From Gillisella vitis (GTDB lineage: Bacteria; Pseudomonadota; Alphaproteobacteria; Rhizobiales; Rhizobiaceae), in the NCBI RefSeq assembly GCF_021559775.1, contig NZ_CP056047.1:1240001-1304000 (forward strand): 64,000 nucleotides of DNA, given 5' to 3'. The position numbers and the translations under genes were made by a program. The notes below the pieces were generated by a model. It made no database searches. It was not told the origin of the DNA and saw nothing but the letters and a program-made list of their open reading frames with translations. Of this stretch, positions 18,411 through 27,078 are shown piece by piece (position 1 is the first letter of the stretch; each line of letters opens with the position of its first letter).

Positions 18411-19038
18411 GAGGCAGGGCCTTGAGATAGATTTCCGCCCGGGCCAGATCATCCGGGCTGTTGACGTTGAAAAATGGATCAAGCGGGCCGTGCGTGGTTT
18501 CAATGGCCTGAAATTCGACCTCGATACACTGTTGATCCTGAACAAAATACATGAGCTTGCGATTATCTGGCGTGTTCAACCAATCCTCGATTGTCTCCTT
18601 CAACGCGACCGGCCAGAGGCCGATGACCGGGTGAACCCGCCCAAGCGAACGCGCCAGCACGACGGTTTTGTCGTTGGCTGCCATGGACAGCAGACGCTGC
18701 GTCATATCCGCCGGTAGGAAGGGCGTATCGATGGGAGCGACCAGCACATGGCTGGAGGATGAGACCTGCCGTGCAAATTCCATGGCGCGGGCAATACCTG
18801 CCAACGGCCCGGCGTAACCGAGGATCTTGTCGCTGATCCGGGGTAGATGGGTGACGAAGGTGGGTTGGTTGCTGTTGACGGCGAGGTTGCCGACCTGTGG
18901 TGACAGCCGGTTTGCAACATGGTCCAGCAGAGTAAGGCCTGCCATAACAGTGGTTGCCTTATCCGCGCCCATGCGGCGCGACAGTCCACCGGCCAGAATG
19001 ACGCCGGGAAGGTCGGTTGGTGTTGCCGTGGCTCCCAT
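18397..19038 (-). CDS. mobA: MobA, molybdenum cofactor guanylyltransferase
   Basis: A 213-residue enzyme that transfers GMP from GTP to Mo-molybdopterin, giving the dinucleotide cofactor of DMSO-reductase family enzymes. The nucleotide-binding motif LAGGLSRRMGADK (about residues 14-26) and the later PxDxPF-type IDTPFLPADM are present. ATG 19038 has AGGGA six bases ahead and beats the TTG 18 bases upstream. It overlaps the end of the transporter gene before it only marginally and runs into mobB. Confidence 0.93.
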   Translation of the reverse strand: MGATATPTDLPGVILAGGLSRRMGADKATTVMAGLTLLDHVANRLSPQVGNLAVNSNQPTFVTHLPRISDKILGYAGPLAGIARAMEFARQVSSSSHVLVAPIDTPFLPADMTQRLLSMAANDKTVVLARSLGRVHPVIGLWPVALKETIEDWLNTPDNRKLMYFVQDQQCIEVEFQAIETTHGPLDPFFNVNSPDDLARAEIYLKALPHDIK

Positions 19039-19052
19039 GGCGTTCCCTAGTT

Positions 19053-19946
19053 TCAAACCGCTAGCGCGCTGGCATCGCGGATTTTCCGCAGCCGTTCACG
19101 GTGGAACGTATAAAGGCCCGATCCGACCACGACGGCCATGCCCAGCAGCATCCAGGGGTCCGGCCATTCATGAAACACCAGAATGCCAAGGCCGATGGCC
19201 CAGAGCAGGCCCGAATAGCGGAAGGGTGCGATGAAGGAAATGTCTGCGGTGCGCATGGCGAGAATGATGCATTGATAGCCAATGAACATCAAGATAGCGG
19301 CACAGACCAGTACCCCGAAAGACGGGAGGGATAGTGGCTGCCAGCCACCCTGGAACGGGATGAGCGCCGCCCCGGCCAGCGCGTTTCCGGCAGCGGTCAT
19401 CAGCGTGATGACGATGGACGGCGTTGCCCTGTCGATCCGTGTCGTCACCAGATCACGGGTTGCGGCGAAAAACACGCTGCCCAGCACGTAGAGTGCCGAC
19501 AGGGTAAAGCCTGCCGGACCGGGTCGAATGATGATCATAACCCCGATAAAGCCAGCGATAATGGCAAGCCAGCGTCGCCAGCCGACCGGCTCGCGCAGAA
19601 ACACCGCAGCACCTAACGTGACGGCCAACGGTAGTGATTGCAGGATGGAGGCGGCATTGGCGAGCGGGATGGCAGACAGTGCCGTGAGATAGGTGATCGA
19701 GGCCAGAATCTCACACAGCACGCGGGTCATGATCAGCGGATTGCCGAGCAGTTTCGGGGACATCACGGCGCGGGCCTGACGGGCAATGCCATAAACCAGA
19801 AGCGTGGTCAGCGCGCCGCGCACCAGCATGATCTGTCCAACGCTCATCACCTCGGTCAGCGATTTCGACAGGGCGTCGTTGATGGTGAAGCCAGCCATGG
19901 CCGCCGCCATGAACAGTGCGCCCTTCATGTTTCTGGTCAGCACCAT
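19053..19946 (-). CDS. DMT-family (EamA) transporter
   Basis: About 297 residues with ten predicted transmembrane helices in two EamA repeats (residues 8-135 and 150-285). The helix-rich sequence has the usual LVRGALTTLL and IGLGILVFHEWPD features. Such proteins export metabolites or drugs; the substrate is unknown. The start is uncertain: ATG 19946 is chosen, but ATG 19928 or an upstream codon at 19973 could serve. It lies immediately ahead of mobA on the same strand with 14 bases between, so it may be read with the cofactor genes. Confidence 0.85.
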   Translation of the reverse strand: MVLTRNMKGALFMAAAMAGFTINDALSKSLTEVMSVGQIMLVRGALTTLLVYGIARQARAVMSPKLLGNPLIMTRVLCEILASITYLTALSAIPLANAASILQSLPLAVTLGAAVFLREPVGWRRWLAIIAGFIGVMIIIRPGPAGFTLSALYVLGSVFFAATRDLVTTRIDRATPSIVITLMTAAGNALAGAALIPFQGGWQPLSLPSFGVLVCAAILMFIGYQCIILAMRTADISFIAPFRYSGLLWAIGLGILVFHEWPDPWMLLGMAVVVGSGLYTFHRERLRKIRDASALAV

Positions 19947-20048
19947 CGAGTAAAAGCTTTCCAAACAGTCCACCCGGCCACTTTGCCCGGAGTTAGATGC
20001 GGTGTTCTATCCAGAAAACCAATAGATGCAAAGGTTTGAAAATACCTG

Positions 20049-21152
20049 TTAACCGCCGGTAACACTCATATGGCGCGATACGGCGGGGCGACGGGTGGTG
20101 CGGTCGATGATGAAATCATGGCCCTTGGGCTTGCGCAGGATTGCCTCATCAATGGCCGAAGACAGCAGTGCGTCATCCTCGCTGGACCGCAAGGCGGCCC
20201 GAAGATCCGCCGCATCGTTCTGACCGAGACACATATAAAGCGTGCCGGTGCAGGTGAGGCGAACGCGGTTGCAGCTCTCGCAGAAATTATGGGTGAGAGG
20301 GGTGATCAATCCCAGCCTGCCGCCGGTTTCCTCGACGCGGAGATAACGGGCAGGGCCGCCAGTCTGATAGTCGAGATCCTGGAGGGTAAAATGCTCTCCC
20401 AATCCTTGCCGAACCTCCGAAAGCGGCAAATAGCGGTCGGTGCGGTCCTCGTCGATCTCGCCCATCGGCATGGTTTCGATCAGCGTCAGATCCATGCCCC
20501 GGCCATGGGCAAAACGCATCAGATCGGGAAGTTCGTCCTCGTTGAAACCCTTCAGGGCAACCGCATTGATCTTGACGTGAATGCCAGCCGCCTGGGCCGC
20601 ATCGATACCTTTCATGACCTGCGCAAGGTCTCCCCAGCGGGTGATGGTGCGGAATTTCTGCGCGTCCAGCGTATCCAGCGAGACATTGATGCGGCGCACT
20701 CCCGCGTCGGCCAGTTCGGCTGCGTGGCGGGCGAGCTGCGACCCATTGGTGGTCAGCGTCAGTTCCTCAAGCGCGCCGCTTTGCAAGTGACGTGACAGGC
20801 TGCGGACCAGGAACATGATATTCTTGCGCACCAGCGGCTCACCACCGGTCAGGCGCAGCTTGCGCACGCCCTTGGCGATGAAGGCACTACAGAGCCGGTC
20901 CAGTTCCTCCAGTGTCAGCAGGTCTTTTTTCGGCAAAAAACTCATGTTTTCCGCCATGCAATAGGTGCAGCGGAAATCGCACCGATCCGTCACCGACACC
21001 CGAAGATAGGTCACGGCCCGACCGAAAGGATCGATCATTTTGTTTGGCATCTGCGCTGGCTGTAGACCGGTATGGGCCTGCAAGGAATGATTTTCCTGCA
21101 AGTTTGGCGCCGGCTGGTGCAGGCGGGGGGCATAATCCAAGCGAACCTCCAT
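20049..21152 (-). CDS. moaA: MoaA, GTP 3',8-cyclase
   Basis: A radical-SAM enzyme that starts molybdenum cofactor synthesis by converting GTP to 3',8-cyclo-GTP. Seen: the radical-SAM cysteines [15 protein letters not shown], the second cluster cysteines [10 protein letters not shown]...C, and the conserved C-terminal Gly-Gly tail needed for activity. The start is unsure. ATG 21152 gives 367 residues, a TTG at 21140 has GGAGG five bases ahead, and the conserved part begins at [19 protein letters not shown] near residue 40. No other moa gene is nearby. Confidence 0.94.
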   Translation of the reverse strand: MEVRLDYAPRLHQPAPNLQENHSLQAHTGLQPAQMPNKMIDPFGRAVTYLRVSVTDRCDFRCTYCMAENMSFLPKKDLLTLEELDRLCSAFIAKGVRKLRLTGGEPLVRKNIMFLVRSLSRHLQSGALEELTLTTNGSQLARHAAELADAGVRRINVSLDTLDAQKFRTITRWGDLAQVMKGIDAAQAAGIHVKINAVALKGFNEDELPDLMRFAHGRGMDLTLIETMPMGEIDEDRTDRYLPLSEVRQGLGEHFTLQDLDYQTGGPARYLRVEETGGRLGLITPLTHNFCESCNRVRLTCTGTLYMCLGQNDAADLRAALRSSEDDALLSSAIDEAILRKPKGHDFIIDRTTRRPAVSRHMSVTGG

Positions 21153-21250
21153 GATTGCTCACTAATCTGGTGCGCGCATTGCGATCCGTCAAGCAAGGCA
21201 ACAGGCTGGACGACTGGAATATGTTGGATCGCACTGAATCGGGTGATACA

Positions 21251-21335
21251 GCATCAGACCGAAAAGTGCGAAGCGGTTTTCGGATCATCTGATGCGAAGA
21301 GGAAAATGATCAGACCGAAAAGTGCGAAGCGGTTT
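21251..21335. repeat. 27-bp direct repeat within a REP-like palindrome
   Basis: The same 27 bases (21253-21279 and 21309-21335, starting ATCAGACCGAAAAG) occur twice, 56 bases apart. The first copy is enclosed in a palindrome: GCATCAGA (21251-21258) with TCTGATGC (21288-21295), and CCGAAAA with TTTTCGG inside. It lies between divergent moaA and the DUF971 gene. Intergenic palindromic repeats of this type are common in Rhizobiaceae. Confidence 0.75.
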
Positions 21336-21385
21336 GCTCGGATTGTGTTGCATACGGTACTTTAAAATATGACAGGGAGAATGTG

Positions 21386-21748
21386 GTGAGCGAAGTTTGG
21401 CCGAAGGAAATCAGGGTGTCACCGGATCGGCGGCTTTTGACGCTGGTTTTCGATAATGGGGAAAGCATCAGTTTGGCGGCGGAAATGCTCCGGGTGCTTT
21501 CGCCGTCCGCAGAGGTGCAGGGCCATGGGCCGGGGCAGAAGATCACTGTGCCCGGCAAGCGCAATGTGACGATTGCCAAGCTTATTCCGACCGGTAATTA
21601 TGCGGTACGGATCGGTTTTGACGATGGTCACGATACCGGCATCTTCACCTGGGCCTATCTGCGTGAGCTTGGGCAGAGTGGTGAGACGAAGTTTGGGGAG
21701 TATCTGCGCGACGTCGAGGCAAAGGGCCTGTCGCGCGATAAGCTTTAG
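21386..21748 (+). CDS. DUF971 protein (gamma-butyrobetaine hydroxylase N-domain-like)
   Basis: A 120-residue single-domain protein of the DUF971 family, the same fold as the N-terminal domain of gamma-butyrobetaine hydroxylase. Conserved features: WPKEIRVSPDRRLLTLVFDNGE, LAAEMLRVLSPSAEVQGHG and the C-terminal GHDTGIFTWAYLREL, which is the strongest signature. Members often accompany cofactor or iron-sulphur genes and may act in cluster assembly or transfer; that is inference. GTG 21386 with GGAG six bases ahead is preferred over GTG 21383. It is divergent from moaA. Confidence 0.9.
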   Translation: MSEVWPKEIRVSPDRRLLTLVFDNGESISLAAEMLRVLSPSAEVQGHGPGQKITVPGKRNVTIAKLIPTGNYAVRIGFDDGHDTGIFTWAYLRELGQSGETKFGEYLRDVEAKGLSRDKL

Positions 21749-21767
21749 GTGCTTTTTATACCAGCTC

Positions 21768-22835
21768 TCACCCCTTGTAGATCAGCCAGCCCTTGGCGAA
21801 ATCCTTGCGCATGCCCGGTTCAAACGGCCTGCTGCAATTGCGCCCGGCATTCTTTGCGCAGTAAAGGGCGATATCGCTGCGGCTATAAAGTTCGCCGGGG
21901 TCCTGGCAATTGGCCGCCAGGGCAAAGCCGATGGAGACCGTGACCGGACCGTAATTGACGCCGGTGCGGGAGTTGCGAAACAGGGTGTTTTCCAGATTGG
22001 TGCGGATGCGTTCACACAGCCCGAACACTTCGGTATCCGGCATGCCCTCAACGATGATGGCGAATTCCTCACCGCCCGCCCGTGCCACGAAGGCATCACG
22101 CGGTGCATTGGCACGGATGACGCCAGCAACGGTTGCCAGGATCTTGTCGCCAACCGGATGGCCGAATGTATCGTTTATCTTCTTGAAATGGTCGATATCG
22201 ATCAGCATGAGCGACGTTGTCGTCAGTGTCGAGGGATAGTTGAACAGACCAGCCATCCGCTCATCGAAGGCGCGGCGATTGGCAAGCCGGGTCAACGAAT
22301 CGGTGTTGGCGATCCGCTTATATTCGTCCAGTTCACGCCGCACGGCATCCATTTCAACGGATTTCTGGGTAAAGCTCTCGGCAGTCTTTTCGCCATGGGC
22401 CAGGGTATCGTCTGTTGCCCGCGTCAAGAGTGCGATGGCATTGCGCAGCAACTCGACACTGCCGCTGCTCTTGGCATTGATGCGTGAGCAGGTCTCATCC
22501 AGCAGCTTGTTATAGGTCTCGAGCGAACTTTGCTCCTGCTTCATCAGGCGCAGCAGATTGTCCAGTTCCGAAACCAGCCTTGAATGGGCATTTTCGATAA
22601 TGCGGTTGGAATTGTGGCCGAAAAATTCCTCGGCAATCCGGTCGAGGTCATCTTGGGTGGCACGGCTTCCAAGAGCGGTGACCCTGCGGGTCAGAACCGG
22701 GTTGGACCCAATATAGGCCTCATAGAACAGCTCGTAATTTCTTGGCAGCGGCGAAATGCCCATAGAGCGCATCGCAAAGGAAATTTGCGTTGCGATATCG
22801 AGCCCCTGCGATCGCGCCAATGTTGCGGTGTTCAT
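21768..22835 (-). CDS. GGDEF-domain diguanylate cyclase
   Basis: A 355-residue cytoplasmic protein that would make cyclic di-GMP from GTP. The GGDEF domain lies at about residues 190-340: LTRLANRRAFDERM, IDIDHFKKINDTFGHPVGD and the active-site loop ARAGGEEFAI. An inhibitory RxxD site is not evident at the usual place. The N-terminal 180 residues are helical, with a conserved stretch (ISPLPRNYELFYEAYIGSNP) seen in a rhizobial cyclase subfamily and a coiled coil before the catalytic part. No membrane segment. It stands alone. Confidence 0.92.
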   Translation of the reverse strand: MNTATLARSQGLDIATQISFAMRSMGISPLPRNYELFYEAYIGSNPVLTRRVTALGSRATQDDLDRIAEEFFGHNSNRIIENAHSRLVSELDNLLRLMKQEQSSLETYNKLLDETCSRINAKSSGSVELLRNAIALLTRATDDTLAHGEKTAESFTQKSVEMDAVRRELDEYKRIANTDSLTRLANRRAFDERMAGLFNYPSTLTTTSLMLIDIDHFKKINDTFGHPVGDKILATVAGVIRANAPRDAFVARAGGEEFAIIVEGMPDTEVFGLCERIRTNLENTLFRNSRTGVNYGPVTVSIGFALAANCQDPGELYSRSDIALYCAKNAGRNCSRPFEPGMRKDFAKGWLIYKG

Positions 22836-22974
22836 CCTGCTAGCCCCATCCGATAATCCCCACTCAGGATTAGGGCTGAATGGTGAGCAAATATTTAAAA
22901 CAATAAGTAAAGAACGCCGGTAATTGTAAAATTGATATTTATTATATGAAAATCCACAGTAAACTATCGTAGTG

Positions 22975-23008
22975 CACGTGCAAAGCCAAATTGTTGCCTT
23001 TGCACGTG
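22975..23008. terminator. 11-bp palindrome downstream of the class I fumarase gene
   Basis: CACGTGCAAAG (22975-22985) and CTTTGCACGTG (22998-23008) are perfectly complementary around a 12-base loop. It lies 11 bases past the fumarase stop on the minus strand. There is no T-run, so it may act as a 3' stabilising stem rather than a strong terminator. Confidence 0.55.
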
Positions 23009-23018
23009 GATTAAACGA

Positions 23019-24623
23019 TCAGAGGTTGAATTCCTGGAAGAAATCGTTCCCCTTGTCGTCAGTGACGATGAAGGCCGGAAAGTTTTCGACCTCGATCTTC
23101 CAGACGGCTTCCATGCCCAGTTCCGGATATTCCAGCACTTCAACATGGCGGATACAGTCCTGGGCAAGCCGGGCTGCCGGGCCACCGATGGAGCCGAGGT
23201 AGAAACCACCATGGGTCTTGCAGGCTTCACGTACGGCGCGTGAGCGGTTGCCCTTGGCCAGCATGACCATCGAACCGCCAAACGACTGGAACTGGTCCAC
23301 ATAGCTATCCATGCGGCCAGCCGTTGTCGGCCCGAAGGAGCCGGAGGCAAAGCCTTCCGGTGTCTTGGCGGGACCGGCATAATAGACCGGATGGTTTTTC
23401 ATGTAATCCGGCATGCCTTCGCCGTTTTCCAGCCGTTCGCGGATCTTGGAATGCGCCAGATCGCGGGCGACGATGATCGTGCCGGTCAGCGACAGCCGGG
23501 TCTTGACGGGATGCTTGGTCAGTTCGGCCAGGATGGCGCTCATTGGCTGGTTGAGGTCGATGCTGACCGTGGAGGAGGAGAGGGCGGCCTCATCGATGTC
23601 AGGCATATATTTCGACGGATCGGTTTCCAACTGCTCGATAAAGATCCCGTCGCGGGTAATCTTGCCCATCGCCTGACGGTCGGCGGAACAGGAGACACCA
23701 AGGCCAATCGGCAGCGAAGCGCCATGGCGCGGCAGCCGGATGACCCGCACGTCATGACAGAAATATTTGCCGCCGAACTGGGCGCCGACGCCGAGCGATT
23801 GCGTCAGCTTGTGGATTTCCTGTTCCATCTCGATGTCGCGGAAAGCATGGCCGCTTTCGGAGCCTTCGGTGGGCAGGCCATCGAGGTAACGGGCCGAAGC
23901 GAGCTTCACCGTTTTCAGGTTCATTTCCGCCGAAAGCCCGCCGATGACGATCGCCAGATGGTAGGGGGGACAGGCTGCCGTGCCGAGCGACAGGATCTTG
24001 TCCTTCAGGAAATCGATCATCCGGTCATGGGTGAGCAGCGAAGGCGTGCCCTGGTAGAGGAAGGTCTTGTTGGCCGAACCGCCGCCCTTGGCCATGAACA
24101 GGAATTTATAGGCATCCTCGCCCTCTTCATAGAGGTCGATCTGGGCGGGCAGGTTGGTCTTGGTGTTCTTTTCCTCAAACATCTTCAAGGGTGCCAGCTG
24201 CGAATAGCGCAGGTTACGCTTTTCATAAGCATCGCGCACGCCATGGGCCAAGGCCTCATAATCGCCGCCATCCGTCCAGACGCGGCGGCCCTTCTTGCCC
24301 ATGACGATGGCGGTGCCGGTATCCTGGCACATCGGCAGAACACCCCCTGCGGCGATATTGGCATTTTTCAGCAGGTCATAGGCCACGAAACGGTCATTGT
24401 CGGTGGCTTCCGGGTCCTGGAGAATGGAGGCCAATTGCTTGAGATGGCCCGGACGCAGCAGGTGGTTGATGTCGGAAAGCGCGGTTTCGGCCAGAAGCCG
24501 CAGGCCCTCCGGATCAACGGTCAGGATTTCCTGGCCCTTGAAGGTTTCGACCGAGACGTAATCGGCGGTCAGTTTGCGGTAGGGAGTCGTGTCTTCGCCA
24601 AGGGGAAAGAGATCGTCAGCCAT
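23019..24623 (-). CDS. fumA: Class I fumarate hydratase (iron-sulphur type)
   Basis: A 534-residue enzyme interconverting fumarate and malate in the citric acid cycle by means of an oxygen-sensitive 4Fe-4S cluster. It resembles Escherichia coli FumA/FumB: N-terminal alpha part with [10 protein letters not shown] and [10 protein letters not shown], then [14 protein letters not shown], and a C-terminal beta part with [15 protein letters not shown] and KGNRS. Candidate cluster cysteines are in [14 protein letters not shown] and [12 protein letters not shown] 24623 gives the usual start; an upstream extension is rejected. A class II fumarase lies less than 800 bases away. Confidence 0.93.
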   Translation of the reverse strand: MADDLFPLGEDTTPYRKLTADYVSVETFKGQEILTVDPEGLRLLAETALSDINHLLRPGHLKQLASILQDPEATDNDRFVAYDLLKNANIAAGGVLPMCQDTGTAIVMGKKGRRVWTDGGDYEALAHGVRDAYEKRNLRYSQLAPLKMFEEKNTKTNLPAQIDLYEEGEDAYKFLFMAKGGGSANKTFLYQGTPSLLTHDRMIDFLKDKILSLGTAACPPYHLAIVIGGLSAEMNLKTVKLASARYLDGLPTEGSESGHAFRDIEMEQEIHKLTQSLGVGAQFGGKYFCHDVRVIRLPRHGASLPIGLGVSCSADRQAMGKITRDGIFIEQLETDPSKYMPDIDEAALSSSTVSIDLNQPMSAILAELTKHPVKTRLSLTGTIIVARDLAHSKIRERLENGEGMPDYMKNHPVYYAGPAKTPEGFASGSFGPTTAGRMDSYVDQFQSFGGSMVMLAKGNRSRAVREACKTHGGFYLGSIGGPAARLAQDCIRHVEVLEYPELGMEAVWKIEVENFPAFIVTDDKGNDFFQEFNL

Positions 24624-24810
24624 CGAAGGAGCCTTTTTGCCAAACGGATTTTCGGCATTTGGTCTAGTTCGGCGACAAGCGCTTTGCAAATGATTCTAAA
24701 GTGGAGAGTGCGATGCAACATTTAACGTGAGAGAATAGATTTTCTATTCGTTTATTATGCTGTTATCGCGGGCGCGCGAACGCGGCTCTGCGATAGGCTT
24801 GTGAGGTTAA

Positions 24811-25257
24811 ATGGATCAGCGGCTTCTCGACCAAATTACCGACGTCTTGAATGATGGTGCGTTGAATTACACCGTGTTCTTGAGGCTTTTCGAGATGCCT
24901 TTGGATGACCCGCTCGAAAAACAACTTATTATAAAAGCGTTGTTGGGTCCTAAGGCAACGCTCGACGACATTAAGAAAATTGACAAAGCGTTGGTGTGGC
25001 CCATCCTGAAAGATCGGTTGTTCTTCCGGGGTGATGAGGCTTCCGGTCCTGACGCGCTTGTGTTGAAATCGCAACATCTGGTCGCCCTTATGGATGAACT
25101 GGAAAGTCAGGTCGGTGATCTGATCGATGCGGCACAGACAATTGACTTGTTTCAGTTGCAGGATGGCCACCCGGCATATCCCGTCTTCTGGGATTTTGCA
25201 TTTCTGTTTTTATCGGCGTCGAACGCATCGATCCTGATCGGGTCAACCTCTGACTGA
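24811..25257 (+). CDS. Hypothetical protein between the two fumarase genes
   Basis: A 148-residue acidic protein with no signal peptide or membrane segment. Residues 1-70 are helical (LLDQITDVLNDGALNYTVFLRLFEMPLDDP). The C-terminus ends in a compact pattern FWDFAFLFLSASNASILIGSTSD. That end resembles small accessory or immunity-like proteins that finish in a G-S-S/T-S-D motif, but I cannot name a family. Base composition is more AT-rich than its neighbours (many TTG and AAA codons), which would fit recent acquisition. The frame is longer and more protein-like than the overlapping minus-strand frame, which I treat as a shadow. Confidence 0.6.
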   Translation: MDQRLLDQITDVLNDGALNYTVFLRLFEMPLDDPLEKQLIIKALLGPKATLDDIKKIDKALVWPILKDRLFFRGDEASGPDALVLKSQHLVALMDELESQVGDLIDAAQTIDLFQLQDGHPAYPVFWDFAFLFLSASNASILIGSTSD

Positions 25258-25324
25258 TGCTGTCGATGCGATAGAACGGCAATACTGAACTTTCGCCTTA
25301 ACCTGGGTCTATCCCGGAAATAGA

Positions 25325-25354
25325 GTGCCCTCAGGCGTTGAAATCTGAGGGCAC
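25325..25354 (-). terminator. Stem-loop downstream of fumC
   Basis: A 10-bp stem GTGCCCTCAG / CTGAGGGCAC with a 10-base loop, 38 bases past the fumC stop; it is followed on minus by a mixed CT-rich tail (CTCTATTTCC). Confidence 0.65.
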
Positions 25355-25392
25355 CTACGGATTTAATTAGATTCAAAGGAGGCGGTGACGGA

Positions 25393-26784
25393 TCACTTCG
25401 GCCCGATCATCAATTCCGGCCGGACATACTGGTCAAATTCCTCGTTGGTCAGATAGCCGCCGCCCACGGCTTCCTCACGCAATGTCGTGCCGTTCTTGTG
25501 AGCGGTTTTAGCGATCTTGGCGCAGGCGTCGTAGCCGAGCTTGCTGTTCAGCGCCGTGACCAGCATCAGTGAGTTTTCGACGCCCTTCCTGATATTGTCT
25601 TCGCGGGCCTCGATGCCAACAACGCAATTGTCGGTGAAGGAGACCGCTGCGTCGCCGAGCAGTTGCACCGATTGCAGGAAATTATAGGCCATCATCGGGT
25701 TATAGACATTCAGCTCGAAATGGCCCTGGCTACCCGCAAAGGTGAGAGCGGCATTGTTGCCGAAGATATGGGCGCAGACCTGGGTCATCGCTTCCGACTG
25801 GGTCGGATTGACCTTGCCGGGCATGATCGAGGAGCCGGGTTCGTTTTCCGGCAGGGCCAGTTCGCCGAGACCGGCGCGCGGGCCGGAGCCGAGGAAGCGG
25901 ATATCGTTGGCGATCTTGAAGCAGGCCGCCGCAGCCGCATTGATCGCCCCATGAGCAAACACCATGGCGTCATGGGCGGCCAGCGCCTCGAACTTGTTGG
26001 GTGCGGTGACGAAGGGTAGGCCGGTAATCGCGGCAATCTCTTCGGCAACCTTTTCGGCAAAGCCGATGGGGGCATTCAGCCCGGTGCCGACAGCGGTGCC
26101 GCCTTGCGCCAGCTCATAAAGGCCGGGAAGTGTCAGCTCGATCCGCTTGATGGAGGAGGCGACCTGTGCGGCATAGCCGGAAAATTCCTGGCCCAGCGTC
26201 AGCGGCGTCGCGTCCTGGGTATGGGTGCGACCGATCTTGATGATATGGTCAAAAGCCTTGGCCTTGGCATCCAGTGCCGCATGCAGATGCTTCAAGCCGG
26301 GGATCAGATGATGCACGACATATTCGGCTGCCGCGATATGCATGGCGGTCGGATAGGTGTCGTTGGACGACTGGCTCATGTTGACGTGGTCGTTGGGATG
26401 AACAGGCTTTTTCGAACCCATCACCCCGCCCAGCATTTCAATCGCCCGGTTGGAGATCACTTCGTTGGCATTCATGTTGGACTGCGTGCCGGAGCCGGTC
26501 TGCCAGACCACTAGCGGGAAGTGATCGTTGAGCTTGCCGTCGATCACCTCCTGTGCGGCCTTGATGATTGCTTCACCGAGCGTCGAGTCCAGCCCGCCGA
26601 GCGCCATATTGGCGCGGGCCGCCGCCTGCTTGACGATGCCGAGGGCACGCACCACCGGCAGGGGCTGCTTTTCCCAGCCGATCTTGAAATTGCCGAGTGA
26701 GCGCTGCGCCTGCGCGCCCCAATATCGATCGCTGGCAACCTCAATAGGGCCAAATGTATCAGTTTCGGTACGAGTAGCGGTCAT
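25393..26784 (-). CDS. fumC: Class II fumarate hydratase
   Basis: A 463-residue, cluster-free fumarase, the normal length for the family. The aspartase/fumarase signature [11 protein letters not shown] lies near residue 315; the substrate loops [27 protein letters not shown] and [11 protein letters not shown] are intact. It catalyses the same hydration as the class I enzyme but tolerates oxygen and low iron. ATG 26784 has GGAGA about eight bases ahead. The two fumarases are unrelated in sequence, so this is not a duplication. Confidence 0.97.
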   Translation of the reverse strand: MTATRTETDTFGPIEVASDRYWGAQAQRSLGNFKIGWEKQPLPVVRALGIVKQAAARANMALGGLDSTLGEAIIKAAQEVIDGKLNDHFPLVVWQTGSGTQSNMNANEVISNRAIEMLGGVMGSKKPVHPNDHVNMSQSSNDTYPTAMHIAAAEYVVHHLIPGLKHLHAALDAKAKAFDHIIKIGRTHTQDATPLTLGQEFSGYAAQVASSIKRIELTLPGLYELAQGGTAVGTGLNAPIGFAEKVAEEIAAITGLPFVTAPNKFEALAAHDAMVFAHGAINAAAAACFKIANDIRFLGSGPRAGLGELALPENEPGSSIMPGKVNPTQSEAMTQVCAHIFGNNAALTFAGSQGHFELNVYNPMMAYNFLQSVQLLGDAAVSFTDNCVVGIEAREDNIRKGVENSLMLVTALNSKLGYDACAKIAKTAHKNGTTLREEAVGGGYLTNEEFDQYVRPELMIGPK

Positions 26785-27078
26785 GATCTGTCTCCAACTG
26801 ATGGTCTGACTAGGCAATGGCTCCGTTGACCGGCAGGATGACGGTCGCCGTAAAAACATGACGCTTTGATACATGTTTTCCCGCTCGCGTCAAAGCATCC
26901 CAGTTACAGGCCAGGTCCGTTGTCCAGTCGCGGTAATGTCATCAAAGTTTGGTGGAAGAAAGGACCTGCGGTTACTGAATTTTAACCAATTCCCGGCTTA
27001 ACCTTGACGTCGTGTTAACCATGGCTGCGCGCTGATCGGTCACTTAAAGTTGACCCTCTGCTTTTCAAGCATTTTAGC

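Noticed and set aside
20049..21385. Molybdenum-cofactor riboswitch upstream of moaA
   Set aside because: The leader has REP-like palindromes but I cannot identify the conserved core of that RNA, so no call is made.
24763..25170. A 135-codon minus-strand frame over the hypothetical gene
   Set aside because: Lower protein likelihood, Gln/Arg/His-rich, and no start signal; the plus frame is preferred.
26854..26896. Inverted repeats AAACATG/CATGTTT and GCTTTGA/TCAAAGC upstream of fumC
   Set aside because: Short overlapping 7-bp repeats in a non-coding stretch are expected by chance; I see nothing that marks them as an operator.
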